From Streptomyces mobaraensis (GTDB taxonomy: Bacteria; Actinomycetota; Actinomycetes; Streptomycetales; Streptomycetaceae): a DNA stretch of 64,000 bases. The notes under the pieces are model-generated. The model worked only from the letters and a program-made list of their open reading frames with translations, searched no databases and was not told the DNA's origin. The stretch covers positions 4,836,001 to 4,900,000 of the forward strand of contig NZ_CP083590.1 in assembly GCF_020099395.1 (NCBI RefSeq). Reading direction: 5' to 3'. The first letter of the stretch is position 1. Every line of letters begins with the position of its first letter. Both the position numbers and the translations under genes were made by a program. Positions 44,133-53,635 of this stretch are shown here, in pieces.

Positions 44133-46012
44133 AGACTTCAGGGACCCGGCGGCTGACCGTCGCCCAGGCCCTGGTGGAGTTCCTGGCCCACCAGTACACC
44201 GAACGGGACGGCGAGCGCCGCCGCCTGATCGCCGCCTGCTGGGGCATCTTCGGGCACGGCAACGTCGCCGGCGTCGGGCAGGCGCTGCTGGAGACCGGCC
44301 GCGAGCGCATGCCGTTCCATCAGGGGCGCAACGAACAGGCCATGGTCCACGCGGCCGTCGGCTACGCCCGGACCGCCGGCCGGCTGTCCACGCACGCCGT
44401 CACCACCTCCATCGGCCCGGGCGCCACCAACCTCGTCACCGGCGCCGCCCTCGCCACCGTCAACCACCTGCCCGTCCTCCTGCTCCCCGGCGACACGTTC
44501 GCGACCCGGCCCGCCGACCCCGTCCTCCAGCAGCTCGAACACCCGGGCGCCGGGGACGTGTCCGTCAACGACTGCCTGCGGCCGGTGTCGCGCTGGTTCG
44601 ACCGGATCACGCGTCCCGAGGCGCTGGTCCCGGCCGCGCTCCAGGCGATGCGGGTGCTCGCGGACCCGGTGGAGACGGGCGCGGTGACCCTCGCCCTGCC
44701 GCAGGACGTGCAGGCGGAGGCGTACGACTGGCCGGAGGAGTTCTTCGCCGACCGCGTCTGGCACGTCCGCCGCCCGGCCCCCGACCCGGCGGCCGTGGCG
44801 GAGGCGGCGGCCGTCGTCCGCTCGGCCCGCCGGCCGCTGCTGGTCTGCGGCGGCGGGGTCCGGCACAGCGGCGCGGAGGCGGCGCTGCGTTCGCTGTCCG
44901 AGGCCACCGGCATCCCGATGGCCTTCACCCAGTCGGGCAAGGGCGCCGTGCACCACGCGACGCGCACCGACGTCGGCGGGATCGGGCACACGGGGACGGC
45001 CGTCGCCGACGCGCTGGCCCGGACGGCGGACGTGGTCGTCGGCGTCGGCACCCGCTACACGGACTTCACCACCGCCTCGTCCACCCTCTTCGCCGCCCCC
45101 GGCGTCCGCTTCGTCAACCTCAACCTCTCCTCCGCCGACGCCCACAAGCTCGCCGGCCTCGCCGTGGCGGCCGACGCGCGGGCGGGCGTGGAGGCGCTGG
45201 CGGGGGCGCTCGACGGCTACCGGGTGCCGGAGGCGTACGCGCGGGAGTACGCCGAGGGGCGGGCGGCCTGGGACCGGGAGGTGGAACGGGCCTTCGCGCC
45301 GCACGCCGACCCGTCCGCCCGCCCCACGCAGGCGCAGGTCCTCGGCGCGCTCGACCGCCTCGCCGACGGGTCCGACGTGCTCGTCAACGCGGCCGGCTCG
45401 CTCCCCGGTGACCTGCACAAGCTGTGGCGTTCGCGCGGCGGCGACTACCACGTCGAGTACGGCTACTCCTGCATGGGCTACGAGATCCCGGCCGCGATCG
45501 GCGTCCGGCTGGCGGGCCGTGGCCCGGTGTGGGCGCTGGTGGGCGACGGCACGTACCTGATGATGCCGACGGAGCTGGTGACGGCGGTGCAGGAGGGGCT
45601 GGACATCAAGGTGGTGATCCTCCAGAACCACGGCTACGCGTCGATCGGGGGCCTGTCGGAGGCGGTGGGCGCCGAGGGGTTCGGCACGGCGTACCGGCGG
45701 TTGGCGCCCGACGGCACGTACACCGGCGACCCGCTCCCGGTCGACCTCGCCGCCAACGCCGCCTCCCTCGGCCTCGACGTCCTCCGCGTCCGGACCGCCG
45801 GCGAGCTGCCGGAGGCGCTGGCGGCGGCGCGGGCGGCGACGCGGCCCACATGTGTCCACGTGGAGACCGCGACGCCCGACAGTGTGCCGGGCGCGCCGCC
45901 CGCCCAGGCGTGGTGGGATGTGCCCGTCGCCCGCACCGCGACCCGCCCGGCCGCCGTGCGGGCCCGGGAGGAGTACGAGCGGGGGGCCGCGGGGCGCCGC
46001 CGCCATCTGTGA
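44129..46012 (+). CDS. iolD: 3D-(3,5/4)-trihydroxycyclohexane-1,2-dione acylhydrolase
   Basis: A 627-residue ThDP-dependent ring-opening hydrolase. The N-terminal pyrimidine domain has GIFGHGNVAGVGQALLE, FHQGRNEQAMVHAAVGYARTAG with the catalytic Glu, and TTSIGPGATNLVTGAALA. The central domain has RPLLVCGGGVRHSGAE. The C-terminal ThDP domain has GYSCMGYEIPAAIGVRLA and the GDG-N28-N motif starting VGDGTYLMMPTELV and ending at QNHGY (about 468-500). The start at ATG 44129 overlaps iolB by 4 bases. In the pathway it opens the diketone ring to 5-deoxy-glucuronate, which IolB then uses. Confidence 0.95.
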   Translation: MKTSGTRRLTVAQALVEFLAHQYTERDGERRRLIAACWGIFGHGNVAGVGQALLETGRERMPFHQGRNEQAMVHAAVGYARTAGRLSTHAVTTSIGPGATNLVTGAALATVNHLPVLLLPGDTFATRPADPVLQQLEHPGAGDVSVNDCLRPVSRWFDRITRPEALVPAALQAMRVLADPVETGAVTLALPQDVQAEAYDWPEEFFADRVWHVRRPAPDPAAVAEAAAVVRSARRPLLVCGGGVRHSGAEAALRSLSEATGIPMAFTQSGKGAVHHATRTDVGGIGHTGTAVADALARTADVVVGVGTRYTDFTTASSTLFAAPGVRFVNLNLSSADAHKLAGLAVAADARAGVEALAGALDGYRVPEAYAREYAEGRAAWDREVERAFAPHADPSARPTQAQVLGALDRLADGSDVLVNAAGSLPGDLHKLWRSRGGDYHVEYGYSCMGYEIPAAIGVRLAGRGPVWALVGDGTYLMMPTELVTAVQEGLDIKVVILQNHGYASIGGLSEAVGAEGFGTAYRRLAPDGTYTGDPLPVDLAANAASLGLDVLRVRTAGELPEALAAARAATRPTCVHVETATPDSVPGAPPAQAWWDVPVARTATRPAAVRAREEYERGAAGRRRHL

Positions 46013-46068
46013 GGCGGGTTCGCCAAGCCCGTTGAGGGACGCCCGAAGACGAAGAAGGGGACGTGGAG

Positions 46069-47574
46069 ATGACGTCGGAAACGAAGACCGTCGGCCACTG
46101 GATCGGCGGCCGTGCCGTCGAGGGCGCGTCGGGCGCGTACGGGCCGGTCACCGACCCGGCGACGGGCGAGGTGACCACCCGGGTGGCGCTGGCGTCGGCG
46201 GAGGAGGTGGACGCCGCGGTGGCGGCGGCGAAGGACGCGTACGCCTCGTGGGGGACGTCCTCGCTCGCCACCCGCACGTCCGTCCTCTTCGCCTACCGCG
46301 CGCTGCTCGACGCGCGCCGCGAGGACCTGGCCCGGCTGATCACCGCCGAGCACGGCAAGGTGCACGCCGACGCGCTGGGCGAGGTCGCGCGCGGTCTGGA
46401 GATCGTCGAGCTGGCCTGCGGCATCACCACCCAGCTCAAGGGCGAGCTGTCCACCCAGGTGTCCAGCCGGGTGGACGTCGCCGCGATCCGGCAGCCGCTG
46501 GGGGTGGTGGCGGGCATCACGCCGTTCAACTTCCCGGCGATGGTGCCGATGTGGATGTTCCCGCTGGCCATCGCGTGCGGGAACACGTTCGTGCTCAAGC
46601 CGAGCGAGAAGGACCCGTCGGCGGCGCTGCTGCTGGCCGAACTGGCCGCGGAGGCAGGGCTTCCGGAGGGCGTCCTCAACGTCGTCAACGGCGACCGGGT
46701 GGCGGTGGAGCGGCTGCTGGAGCACCCGGACGTCGCCGCCGTCTCGTTCGTCGGCTCGACCCCGATCGCCCGGCACATCCACGCCACCGCGTCCGCGCAC
46801 GGCAAGCGCGTCCAGGCGCTCGGCGGCGCCAAGAACCACATGCTCGTCCTGCCCGACGCCGACCTGGACGCCGCCGCGGACGCCGCCGTGTCGGCCGCGT
46901 ACGGCTCGGCGGGGGAGCGCTGCATGGCCGTCTCGGCGGTGGTGGCGGTCGGCGACACGGGCGACGCGCTGGTCGCGAAGATCCGCGACCGCGCCGAGAA
47001 GATCAAGATCGGGCCCGGTTCCGACCCCGCGTCCGAGATGGGCCCCCTGATCACCGCCGAGCACCGCGACCGCGTCGCCTCGTACGTGACGGGCGCGGCG
47101 GCGCAGGGCGCGGAGGTCGTCCTCGACGGCACCGGCTTCACGGTCGACGGGTACGAGAAGGGCCACTGGATCGGCCTGTCGCTGCTCGACAAGGTGTCGC
47201 CGGAGTCGGACGCCTACCGCGACGAGATCTTCGGCCCGGTGCTGTGCGTGCTGCGCGCGGAGACGTACGAGGAGGGGGTGGCCCTGATCAACGCCTCCCC
47301 CTGGGGCAACGGCACCGCCGTCTTCACCCGCGACGGCGGCGCGGCCCGCCGCTTCCAACTGGAGGTGCAGGCGGGGATGGTGGGTGTGAACGTGCCGATC
47401 CCCGTGCCGGTGGGCTACCACTCGTTCGGCGGCTGGAAGGACTCCCTGTTCGGGGACCACCACATCTACGGGAACGACGGCGTCCACTTCTATACGCGGG
47501 GCAAGGTCGTGACGACGCGCTGGCCGGACCCGGAGGACGGCGGGGTGGACCTGGGGTTCCCGAGCCACAAGTAG
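46069..47574 (+). CDS. mmsA: methylmalonate-semialdehyde dehydrogenase (CoA-acylating)
   Basis: An aldehyde dehydrogenase of 501 residues (IolA in the inositol pathway) that converts malonate semialdehyde to acetyl-CoA and CO2, or methylmalonate semialdehyde to propionyl-CoA. Family-specific stretches: GVVAGITPFNFPAMVPMWMF, LKPSEKDPS, SFVGSTPIARHIH, LGGAKNHMLVLPDAD and SAYGSAGERCMAVSAVVAVG, with the catalytic Cys in GERCMA (about residue 284). ATG 46069 is chosen; GTG 46063 two codons upstream is nearly equivalent, with AAGGGG serving both. It is the last gene of the rightward iol unit and ends at a large bidirectional hairpin. Confidence 0.94.
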   Translation: MTSETKTVGHWIGGRAVEGASGAYGPVTDPATGEVTTRVALASAEEVDAAVAAAKDAYASWGTSSLATRTSVLFAYRALLDARREDLARLITAEHGKVHADALGEVARGLEIVELACGITTQLKGELSTQVSSRVDVAAIRQPLGVVAGITPFNFPAMVPMWMFPLAIACGNTFVLKPSEKDPSAALLLAELAAEAGLPEGVLNVVNGDRVAVERLLEHPDVAAVSFVGSTPIARHIHATASAHGKRVQALGGAKNHMLVLPDADLDAAADAAVSAAYGSAGERCMAVSAVVAVGDTGDALVAKIRDRAEKIKIGPGSDPASEMGPLITAEHRDRVASYVTGAAAQGAEVVLDGTGFTVDGYEKGHWIGLSLLDKVSPESDAYRDEIFGPVLCVLRAETYEEGVALINASPWGNGTAVFTRDGGAARRFQLEVQAGMVGVNVPIPVPVGYHSFGGWKDSLFGDHHIYGNDGVHFYTRGKVVTTRWPDPEDGGVDLGFPSHK

Positions 47575-47626
47575 GTTCCCGGAGGCCGGCCCGCACCCGC
47601 GGGGTGCGGGGCCGGCCTCGGGGAAC
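47575..47626. terminator. bidirectional terminator between mmsA and the lipase gene
   Basis: The arms GTTCCCGGAGGCCGGCCC (from 47575) and GGGCCGGCCTCGGGGAAC-type sequence (to 47626), with an inner CGCACCC/GGGTGCG, form a stem of over 20 pairs with two small bulges. It sits between two convergent stop codons, 1 and 12 bases from them. Confidence 0.85.
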
Positions 47627-47637
47627 CGCGCGCGGTC

Positions 47638-48339
47638 TCACTCCCCCTTCGTGAAGGCGGCCACCTGGGACAGCACGCCGCCGTCCGTGAGGAACGCGAC
47701 GTGGTTGACGCAGGGGACCAGCGTGTTCTCCGCGCCACTCAGCCGGGTGCTGAAGAACGGGCTGATGACGCCGTCACAGGGCGAGTACCAGGTCCGGTAC
47801 CGGGTGTCGCCGGGCGTCTCGTCGCCGGAGGCCAGTCTCTTGAGGAAGGCCGAACCCGGTTTCATCTCCTGGCAGGACGGCGACATGACGGTGCACAGCG
47901 CCGCGACGTCCGTGCCGTGGTGGGCGCCGGCGAGCGAGGCGAGGTGGCCGACGCTCGACGAGCCGCCGAGCTCCTTGACGTACCACATGGAGACCATGCC
48001 GCCCATGGAGTGGTTCACGATGTCGACCTTCGGCGCCCCGGTGTCCTTCTTCACCTTCTCGACGAAGGCGGCCAGGCCGCGGGCGCTGGTCTCGTTGGAC
48101 GTGTTGTAGTCGTAGACGAAGCCGAAGAGCTCGTCGCTCCGGTAGCCGCTGGCGAGGAACGCGGCCTTCGCCGGCGCCCAGACGGGGTCCGACCCCAGGT
48201 AGCCGTGGACGAAGACGACCGGCGCCCGGTGCGCGGCCGGCTGGGCGGCCGTGGCCGTGCCCCCGGCCACGAGGGAAACGGCCGCGGTGGCCGTCGCGGT
48301 GGCCGCCGCGACGAACGTGCCGACGATCCTGCGCTTCAT
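47638..48339 (-). CDS. secreted lipase/esterase (alpha/beta hydrolase)
   Basis: A 233-residue exported lipase. The signal peptide has a positive start, MKRRIVG, a hydrophobic Ala/Thr core and likely cleavage after TATAAQPAA (about 33). The oxyanion strand VVFVHGYLGSDPVW, nucleophile elbow VNHSMGGMVSMWY (Ser near 112), Asp in SPCDGVISP and His in CVNHVAFL form the triad. Four Cys in the mature part probably pair, as in Streptomyces extracellular lipases. GGAGG lies 7 bases before ATG 48339. It stands alone and converges on mmsA. It likely cleaves short-chain glycerides or esters outside the cell. Confidence 0.88.
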   Translation of the reverse strand: MKRRIVGTFVAAATATATAAVSLVAGGTATAAQPAAHRAPVVFVHGYLGSDPVWAPAKAAFLASGYRSDELFGFVYDYNTSNETSARGLAAFVEKVKKDTGAPKVDIVNHSMGGMVSMWYVKELGGSSSVGHLASLAGAHHGTDVAALCTVMSPSCQEMKPGSAFLKRLASGDETPGDTRYRTWYSPCDGVISPFFSTRLSGAENTLVPCVNHVAFLTDGGVLSQVAAFTKGE

Positions 48340-48716
48340 GTGCGTACCTCCGAGGGTGGGACCGGCGCCGGAGCGGCGGGTGCCGACGGCGGCCGGGACG
48401 TCCGACTGCGGGGAGCATGCGGTCGCGGTGGGTGTCCGCGCATCGGTGAAACCACCGGTGTTCCGACGGGTTGTCGCCACGGACAAAGCGTGCCGCCGTG
48501 GAACCGGACGGCCGGACAACAGCGGTCCACGGGCGCGTCGCCGACCCCCTCACCACCAGGGGCCTCGGCGCCCGGGGCCGCCGGGCCGGGCGGGCCGCGT
48601 CGCCGGGCGCGCGTGCCGCTCCCCTGTCGAAGAGGCTGACCGGCCGGTAACTTCCTCGCTGCCCGGGCGCGGAGCCGCCGTCCGCCCGGACCCGTCGGCA
48701 CCAGGAGGGACGAACC
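48340..48716. other. non-coding region between divergent lipase and LuxR genes
   Basis: About 380 bases with no convincing gene on either strand. Translated frames are Arg/Pro/Ala-rich without motif. It must contain both promoters. Short hairpins such as CACCGGTG (about 48456) are present, but none is distinctive enough to name a regulator. Confidence 0.5.
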
Positions 48717-49178
48717 GTGCGCGATCCCGTACAGCGACTGCACCTGCGCTGCTCAGCCGTCCTCGCACGGGCGGCGGACCGGGCGGAGGACGGCGCCGCC
48801 CGCGCCGCCCGGCTGTCGGCCGCGGCCGGTCACGCCCGGCGCGTCGGGCTGACGCGCCGGGCGGCGCAGCTGGAGGCCCGGGCGGCCGCTCTTGAGGTTC
48901 GGGAGGTGGCTCTTGAGGTTGGGGAGGCGGCCGCCGTCGCCCCGGGCCCGCTGTCCGCGCTGACGCCGCAGCAGCTGCGGGTGGCGCGGCACGTCGCCGA
49001 GGGCCTCACCAACCGCGAGGTCGCCGCCGTCCTCGCCCTCAGCCACCGCACCGTCGACCACCACCTGCGGAACGTCTTCGCGGCGCTGGGCATCCGCTCA
49101 CGCGTCCAGCTGGTGCACGCGCTGATCCCTCAGGCCCCGGCCGGCCGACGCGCGGCGCTGACGAGCCCCGACTCGTAG
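48717..49178 (+). CDS. LuxR-type helix-turn-helix protein
   Basis: A 153-residue protein. The first 80 residues are Ala/Arg/Glu-rich and helical (ARAADRAEDGAARAARLSAA, AAALEVREVALEVGEAAAV) and may form a coiled coil. The C-terminal 60 residues are a NarL/LuxR HTH: LTPQQLRVARHVAEGLTNREVAAVLALSHRTVDHHLRNVFAALG in consecutive helices (about 85-130). No receiver or ligand domain is present, as in the fragments fused to large LuxR regulators. AGGAGGG lies just before GTG 48717. The target is unknown; the adjacent PucR gene is 115 bases downstream. Confidence 0.83.
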   Translation: MRDPVQRLHLRCSAVLARAADRAEDGAARAARLSAAAGHARRVGLTRRAAQLEARAAALEVREVALEVGEAAAVAPGPLSALTPQQLRVARHVAEGLTNREVAAVLALSHRTVDHHLRNVFAALGIRSRVQLVHALIPQAPAGRRAALTSPDS

Positions 49179-49293
49179 GCGCTGATCACCAGTTGTGCGC
49201 GGCGATGGCGGAAGAACGCGCCTGGTACGCCGGACAGTCCACGGCCCGCCGCCTTGTCCCCGCGCACAGCGAACCCCGCAGTACGCTGCGCGG

Positions 49294-50508
49294 ATGGACC
49301 GGCCGGCGCCGAGCGCGGAGATCGTCCCGGTGGCGCGAGCCCTGCTGGAGCGGGTCTCCGCCCTGGGCGGGCTGCTGGCGCGCCGGGTGCGGGCCGAGGT
49401 CGAGTCGTACGGTGACGAACACCTGCTTCCCGACGCGCCGTTGTACCGGTCGTGCGTGGAGAACCTCCGGCTTCCGCTGCTGTGCCTGGCGGGCCGGGCC
49501 GGGCCAGCGGACCTGTCGTCGGCGCGGGAGACCGGACGGGAACGGGCCCTCCAGGACGTGCCGCTGGCCGGTACGCTGCACGCCTTCCGGATCGGCTTCG
49601 AGCTGCTGTGGGCGGAGCTGGCCGCCGAGGCCCGCCGGGCGCACGACATCACCAGTGACACGCTGCTGACTCTGTCGTCGGAGGTCTGGAGGCTGGCTGG
49701 CGCGTATTCCGACGCGATGGCCGCGGCGTACCGGGAGACGGCCGCGGAGCTCGCGGCCCAGCGGGAGCACGAGCGGTCGGCCCTGGTGGAGGCGCTGCTG
49801 ACGGGCGCGATCACCGACCGGAGCACGATGTGGGAGGCGGCCCGCGCGCTGGGGCTGCCGGGCAGCGGGCCGTTCATCGTCGTGGCCGCCGACGTCCCCG
49901 CGCCGGGCCGTTCGGCGCTGCCCCGGATCGAGGCGACGCTGCGGGCCGGCCGGGTGCCGTCCGCCTGGCGGCTGCTGCCGGGGCAGCGGATCGGGGTGAT
50001 GTCGGTGCTGCCGCCGGACGTCCGGTCCGCGGCGCTGGCGATCCTGGCGCGGAGCGAGGCGCGCGTGGGCGTCAGCCCGCCGTACGACTCGCTGCGGGAC
50101 ACCCCGCAGGCCCTGCGGTACGCGCGGCTGGCGCTGGCCGCGCTGCCCAGGGCCGGGGCCGGGGTCGTCCACTTCGACGACGATCCGCTCGCGATGCTGG
50201 TCGCGGCGGCGCCGGCGGAGGCCGGGCACATCGCGAGGACGGTGTTCGACGAGGTGCTGGCCCTGCCGGCGGACGAGCGCGAGCGGCTCCTCGACACGCT
50301 GGAACGGTGGTTCGCGGCGGGCGGGTCGGCGGCGGAGACCGGGCGCCGGCTGTACTGCCACCCGAACACGGTGCGCTACCGGCTGCGCAGGCTGGAGGAG
50401 CTGACCGGCCGGTCGCTCCAGGATCCGCGCGCGGTCGTCGACTTGGGCGCCGCGCTGCGGGCCCTGCGGGTGCTGCCGGAGGAGGCGCTGGGCGGCGGGG
50501 GGAGCTGA
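49294..50508 (+). CDS. PucR/CdaR-family transcriptional regulator
   Basis: A 404-residue regulator. The N-terminal helical part (about 1-160) is a RsbRD/GGDEF-like sensory region typical of Streptomyces PucR proteins (LLARRVRAEVESYGDEHL, ALQDVPLAGTLHAFRIGFELLW). The C-terminal PucR HTH is LDTLERWFAAGGSAAETGRRLYCHPNTVRYRLRRLEELTG (about 335-375, read as helices). Family members respond to small metabolites such as purines or polyamines; the ligand here is unknown. ATG 49294 has GCGCGGATG with only a weak ribosome site. The FUSC membrane protein gene begins 75 bases downstream and may be its target. Confidence 0.87.
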   Translation: MDRPAPSAEIVPVARALLERVSALGGLLARRVRAEVESYGDEHLLPDAPLYRSCVENLRLPLLCLAGRAGPADLSSARETGRERALQDVPLAGTLHAFRIGFELLWAELAAEARRAHDITSDTLLTLSSEVWRLAGAYSDAMAAAYRETAAELAAQREHERSALVEALLTGAITDRSTMWEAARALGLPGSGPFIVVAADVPAPGRSALPRIEATLRAGRVPSAWRLLPGQRIGVMSVLPPDVRSAALAILARSEARVGVSPPYDSLRDTPQALRYARLALAALPRAGAGVVHFDDDPLAMLVAAAPAEAGHIARTVFDEVLALPADERERLLDTLERWFAAGGSAAETGRRLYCHPNTVRYRLRRLEELTGRSLQDPRAVVDLGAALRALRVLPEEALGGGGS

Positions 50509-50583
50509 GGCTGCCGAGTGGGAGCGGACGCGCCCCCGGAACCCGCCCTTCCGAATTCTCCGCCGGAACGTAAGCTCAAGATC

Positions 50584-52707
50584 ATGCCCTGGTTGAGCGC
50601 CCTCAAGGACACGGCCCGCGCCGGCCTGACGATCGAGCGGGCGGCCCCGGAACCCCTCCTGGCCGTCCGCAGCACGGCGGGTGTGGCGATCGTCATGGCC
50701 CTCATGCTCACCTTCGGCAGCCCCGCCCTCGCCGTCTCCTCCGCGTTCGGCGCCTTCGCCGCCGGCCTCGCGACGTTCCAGCGCAGCTGGCGGCCGCGGC
50801 CGGTGCTGGCGCTGGGGGTGGCGGTCGGGCTGGCCGCCAGCACGTTCCTGGGCTACCTGGCGGCCTACAGCCACGTCCTGTTCCTCCTGCTGCTGGCCGC
50901 CTGGACGCTGCTGGCGGGGATGGCGTGGGCGGTCGGGCCGGTGTCGGGGCTGGTGGCCACGCAGACGGTCGCGGTGATGCTGATCACCGTCACCCTGCCG
51001 ACGTCCGTCGCCGGGGCGGCCGAGCACGCCGGGCTGATCGCCGTCGGCGGCCTGGTGCAGGCGCTGCTCATCGTGGTGTTCCCGATCAGACCGTGGGGGC
51101 GCCAACGGGACGCGCTCGCCGACGCGCTGGCCGCCGAGGCGGACTACGCGCGCCGGCTGCGGCACGACCCGGTGGCGCACTTCGATCCGCAGCCGCTGAT
51201 GGAGGCGCGCAGCGCCGCCGCGGTCACGCCGCGTCAGGCCCGCAACCGCCCGCGCCAGCTCGGCGGTCCGCGCGGGCTCGCGGAACGACTCCGTCCGGTG
51301 CTGGCGGCGCTCGCCGACCCGGTCGTCGGCGCGCCGCCCGAGGGCCCGGAACGCGACCGCGTCCGCGACCTGCTGGGCGCCGCCGCGACCGTCCTCGACG
51401 CGGTCGCCCGCTCGGTCCGCCGGGGCGGCCCCGTCCGGCTGCCGCCCGAGGCGCTGGACGTGCTCCGGGTGCCGGAGTCCGGCCCGATACTCACGGGCGC
51501 GGCGCGCCGTTCCGCCTACCGGCTGATCGCCCTGCTCGGCGACGCGGTCGAGGGCAGCGACGAGCCGGTCCGGCAGGCGCGCCGCGCGACGGACACCCCG
51601 CCCGCGGACCGCCCGCCGGAGCCGTACCGCCACCTCCTCCGCCCGACCGTCCAGCGGCTGATCCCGCTCGCCGTCCGGGCGGTACGGCGGGAGGCGCGCT
51701 GGTCGTCGCCGATCGGCCGGCACGCGGTCCGCGTGTCGGCGGTGGCGAGCGTCGGGTACGTGGTGGGCACGGCGCTGCCGTGGGGACACGGCTACTGGGC
51801 CCCCATGGCCTCCGTGATGATCATGCGCCCGGACTTCGCGCAGACATACTCGCGGGGCGTGGCCCGCTTCGTCGGCACGGTGGTGGGCGTCCTGGCGGGC
51901 GCGGCCGTCACGGCCCTGCTCCACCCCGGCGTGTACGTGTGCGCGGCGCTGGCGGTGATCTGCGTCGGCCTGCTGTACCTGTTCACGGGGACGGGTTACA
52001 TCGTGGCGTCGGCGTGTGTCGGCGGGTATGTGGTGTTCCTGCTGGGGGTGGTGGGGGAAGGGTGGTCGCAGACCGTCCAGGCGCGCGTGGCCCTGACGCT
52101 GCTGGGCGGGCTGCTGGCGATGGCGGCGTACGCCCTGTTCCCCGTCTGGGAGACCCGCCGCCTCCGCGACCGCCTCGCCGAATGGCTGCGCGCCAACGGC
52201 GAGTACACCCTCGCCGTCCTCACCGCCCACGCGGAACCGGCCGGCCGCAGTCCCCGCCACGTCCGCGAGGCGCTGCTGGACGCGCGGGCGGCGAGACGCG
52301 AATGGGAGGACACCGCCGAACGCGCCCAGAAGGAACCCGTCCGCCACCGCGGCCTCTCCCGCAGCGCCGAACGGGCGGCGGAATCCGCCCTGGCGACGAT
52401 GGGCCGCGTCACCATGCTCATGGAAGCCCACTTGCCGGAGCCGGACGCTCCACCGTCCCCGGGCGCGGCGGCTTTCGCGGCAACGCTGCGCGAGCTGCTG
52501 CCGGACGCGGTCGAGGCGCTGCGTGAACGCCGGCCGCTGGACTGGACGCCGCTGAGGCTACGGGCGGCGGCTTGGGCGGCGACGGAGGGCGATACGGGGG
52601 TCACGGTGCGGGGAGCTGAGCTTCTGACGGACGCCCTGGACGAGCTCGCGGCTGCGCTGTCGCCGGGGCCGGGCGGGAGGAACCGGGCGGCTCGGAGGGC
52701 GGGGTGA
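50584..52707 (+). CDS. FUSC-family membrane protein (aromatic acid exporter-like)
   Basis: A 707-residue membrane protein. It has two hydrophobic bundles of about six spans, at about 45-175 (VAIVMALMLTFGSPALAVSS, VLFLLLLAAWTLLAGMAWAVG) and about 380-520 (VASVGYVVGTALPWGHGYWAPMASVMIM, TVVGVLAGAAVTALL), separated by a soluble helical region, with a C-terminal charged helical domain. This is the fusaric acid resistance/AaeB-like FUSC arrangement, in which members export aromatic acids or lipids. MRPDFAQTYSRGVARFVGT is the signature between bundles. It follows the PucR gene on the same strand. The substrate is not readable. Confidence 0.88.
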   Translation: MPWLSALKDTARAGLTIERAAPEPLLAVRSTAGVAIVMALMLTFGSPALAVSSAFGAFAAGLATFQRSWRPRPVLALGVAVGLAASTFLGYLAAYSHVLFLLLLAAWTLLAGMAWAVGPVSGLVATQTVAVMLITVTLPTSVAGAAEHAGLIAVGGLVQALLIVVFPIRPWGRQRDALADALAAEADYARRLRHDPVAHFDPQPLMEARSAAAVTPRQARNRPRQLGGPRGLAERLRPVLAALADPVVGAPPEGPERDRVRDLLGAAATVLDAVARSVRRGGPVRLPPEALDVLRVPESGPILTGAARRSAYRLIALLGDAVEGSDEPVRQARRATDTPPADRPPEPYRHLLRPTVQRLIPLAVRAVRREARWSSPIGRHAVRVSAVASVGYVVGTALPWGHGYWAPMASVMIMRPDFAQTYSRGVARFVGTVVGVLAGAAVTALLHPGVYVCAALAVICVGLLYLFTGTGYIVASACVGGYVVFLLGVVGEGWSQTVQARVALTLLGGLLAMAAYALFPVWETRRLRDRLAEWLRANGEYTLAVLTAHAEPAGRSPRHVREALLDARAARREWEDTAERAQKEPVRHRGLSRSAERAAESALATMGRVTMLMEAHLPEPDAPPSPGAAAFAATLRELLPDAVEALRERRPLDWTPLRLRAAAWAATEGDTGVTVRGAELLTDALDELAAALSPGPGGRNRAARRAG

Positions 52708-52814
52708 GGGTGCCCTTCGGCGTTTGGTGGGGACGACTCTTGTCGTGCCGGATCCCCTGGGACGGCCGGGACAACGACGTCCCGGCCGGCGGCCGAGCCG
52801 AGGGGCAAGGCGCG

Positions 52815-53452
52815 GGGATCACCCCCGCGTCGCGGGGAGCACGAGGACAGCGTCGCGGAGCACATGCGGGAGGCGGGGCCACCCCCGCGTAGGCGGGGAC
52901 CACTTACGGGCCGGCACTGTCTGCCACCTGGAAACAGGACCACCCTCGCGTGCGCGGGGACCGCCTCGACTACGTCCAATACCTGCTCGCGCGCGACGGA
53001 CCACCCACGCATGCGCGAGGACCGCAGGCCAGCCGAGTTCGCGTGAGCGCGCCGTCAGGGACCACACCGGTGCGCGCGGGGACCACAAGAGGCGGAAGAC
53101 GGAGTATGAGGACGACGCGGGGCCACCCCCGCGTGCGCGGGGACCACACCGCCCTTCCCCTGCGCTGCGTCCGCCGCGAGGGACCACCCCCGCGTGCGCG
53201 GGGACCACCACTACGCCGCCGCCCATGCCGGGTTGATCGGGGGACCACCCCCGCATGCGCGGGGACCACTCCTGGGCGGCCTGCGGGTCGACCGGCTGCC
53301 CGGGACCACCCCCGCATGCGCGGGGACCACCACCGGATCGGGCACGAACGGGTCACGCAGGCGGGACCACCCCCGCATGCGCGGGGACCACTACACCGGC
53401 CAGGGCCGGACCGGCTTCCGGATGGGACCACCCCCGCATGCGCGGGGACCGC
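52815..53452 (-). CRISPR. type I-E CRISPR array 1 (11 repeats, 10 spacers), read leftward
   Basis: Repeats are 29 bases and spacers 32 bases. In crRNA sense (minus strand) the repeat begins GTGGTCCCCGCG and ends GCGGGGGTGGTCCC, the type I-E pattern. Plus-strand positions of repeats: 52815, 52875, 52936, 52997, 53058, 53119, 53180, 53241, 53302, 53363 and 53424. The rightmost copies are identical apart from the terminal one; the leftmost five are increasingly degenerate (the first lacks one base). Degeneration at the left and a conserved leader at the right show that new spacers enter from the right. No cas gene is in the window. Confidence 0.95.
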
Positions 53453-53520
53453 AGGAGCCGACCTGCGGTTTCATCTGTGAGAGGCGGCGTTTTTACCCGC
53501 TTTCGCGGGAACCGGCAAAG
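53453..53520 (-). promoter_or_regulatory. leader of CRISPR array 1
   Basis: Directly right of the last repeat. After 37 bases it contains TTTTTACCCGC, TTTCGCGGGA and ACCGGCAAA (53490-53519). The same block stands after exactly 37 bases beside array 2 (62167-62196). This conserved, AT-richer block next to the homogeneous repeats is what a leader with the array promoter should look like. The next 115 bases to 53635 hold nothing recognisable. Confidence 0.75.
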
Positions 53521-53635
53521 CGGATGTGCCGGACATCGGCTCCCCCCCTTCGTCCGGCGGCAGTTGTCCTGCCGCCGCGCGCCTTCCACGGACACTGCGG
53601 CGGCCCGCCCGCTGGGCAACTGCCCCAGCCGACAG

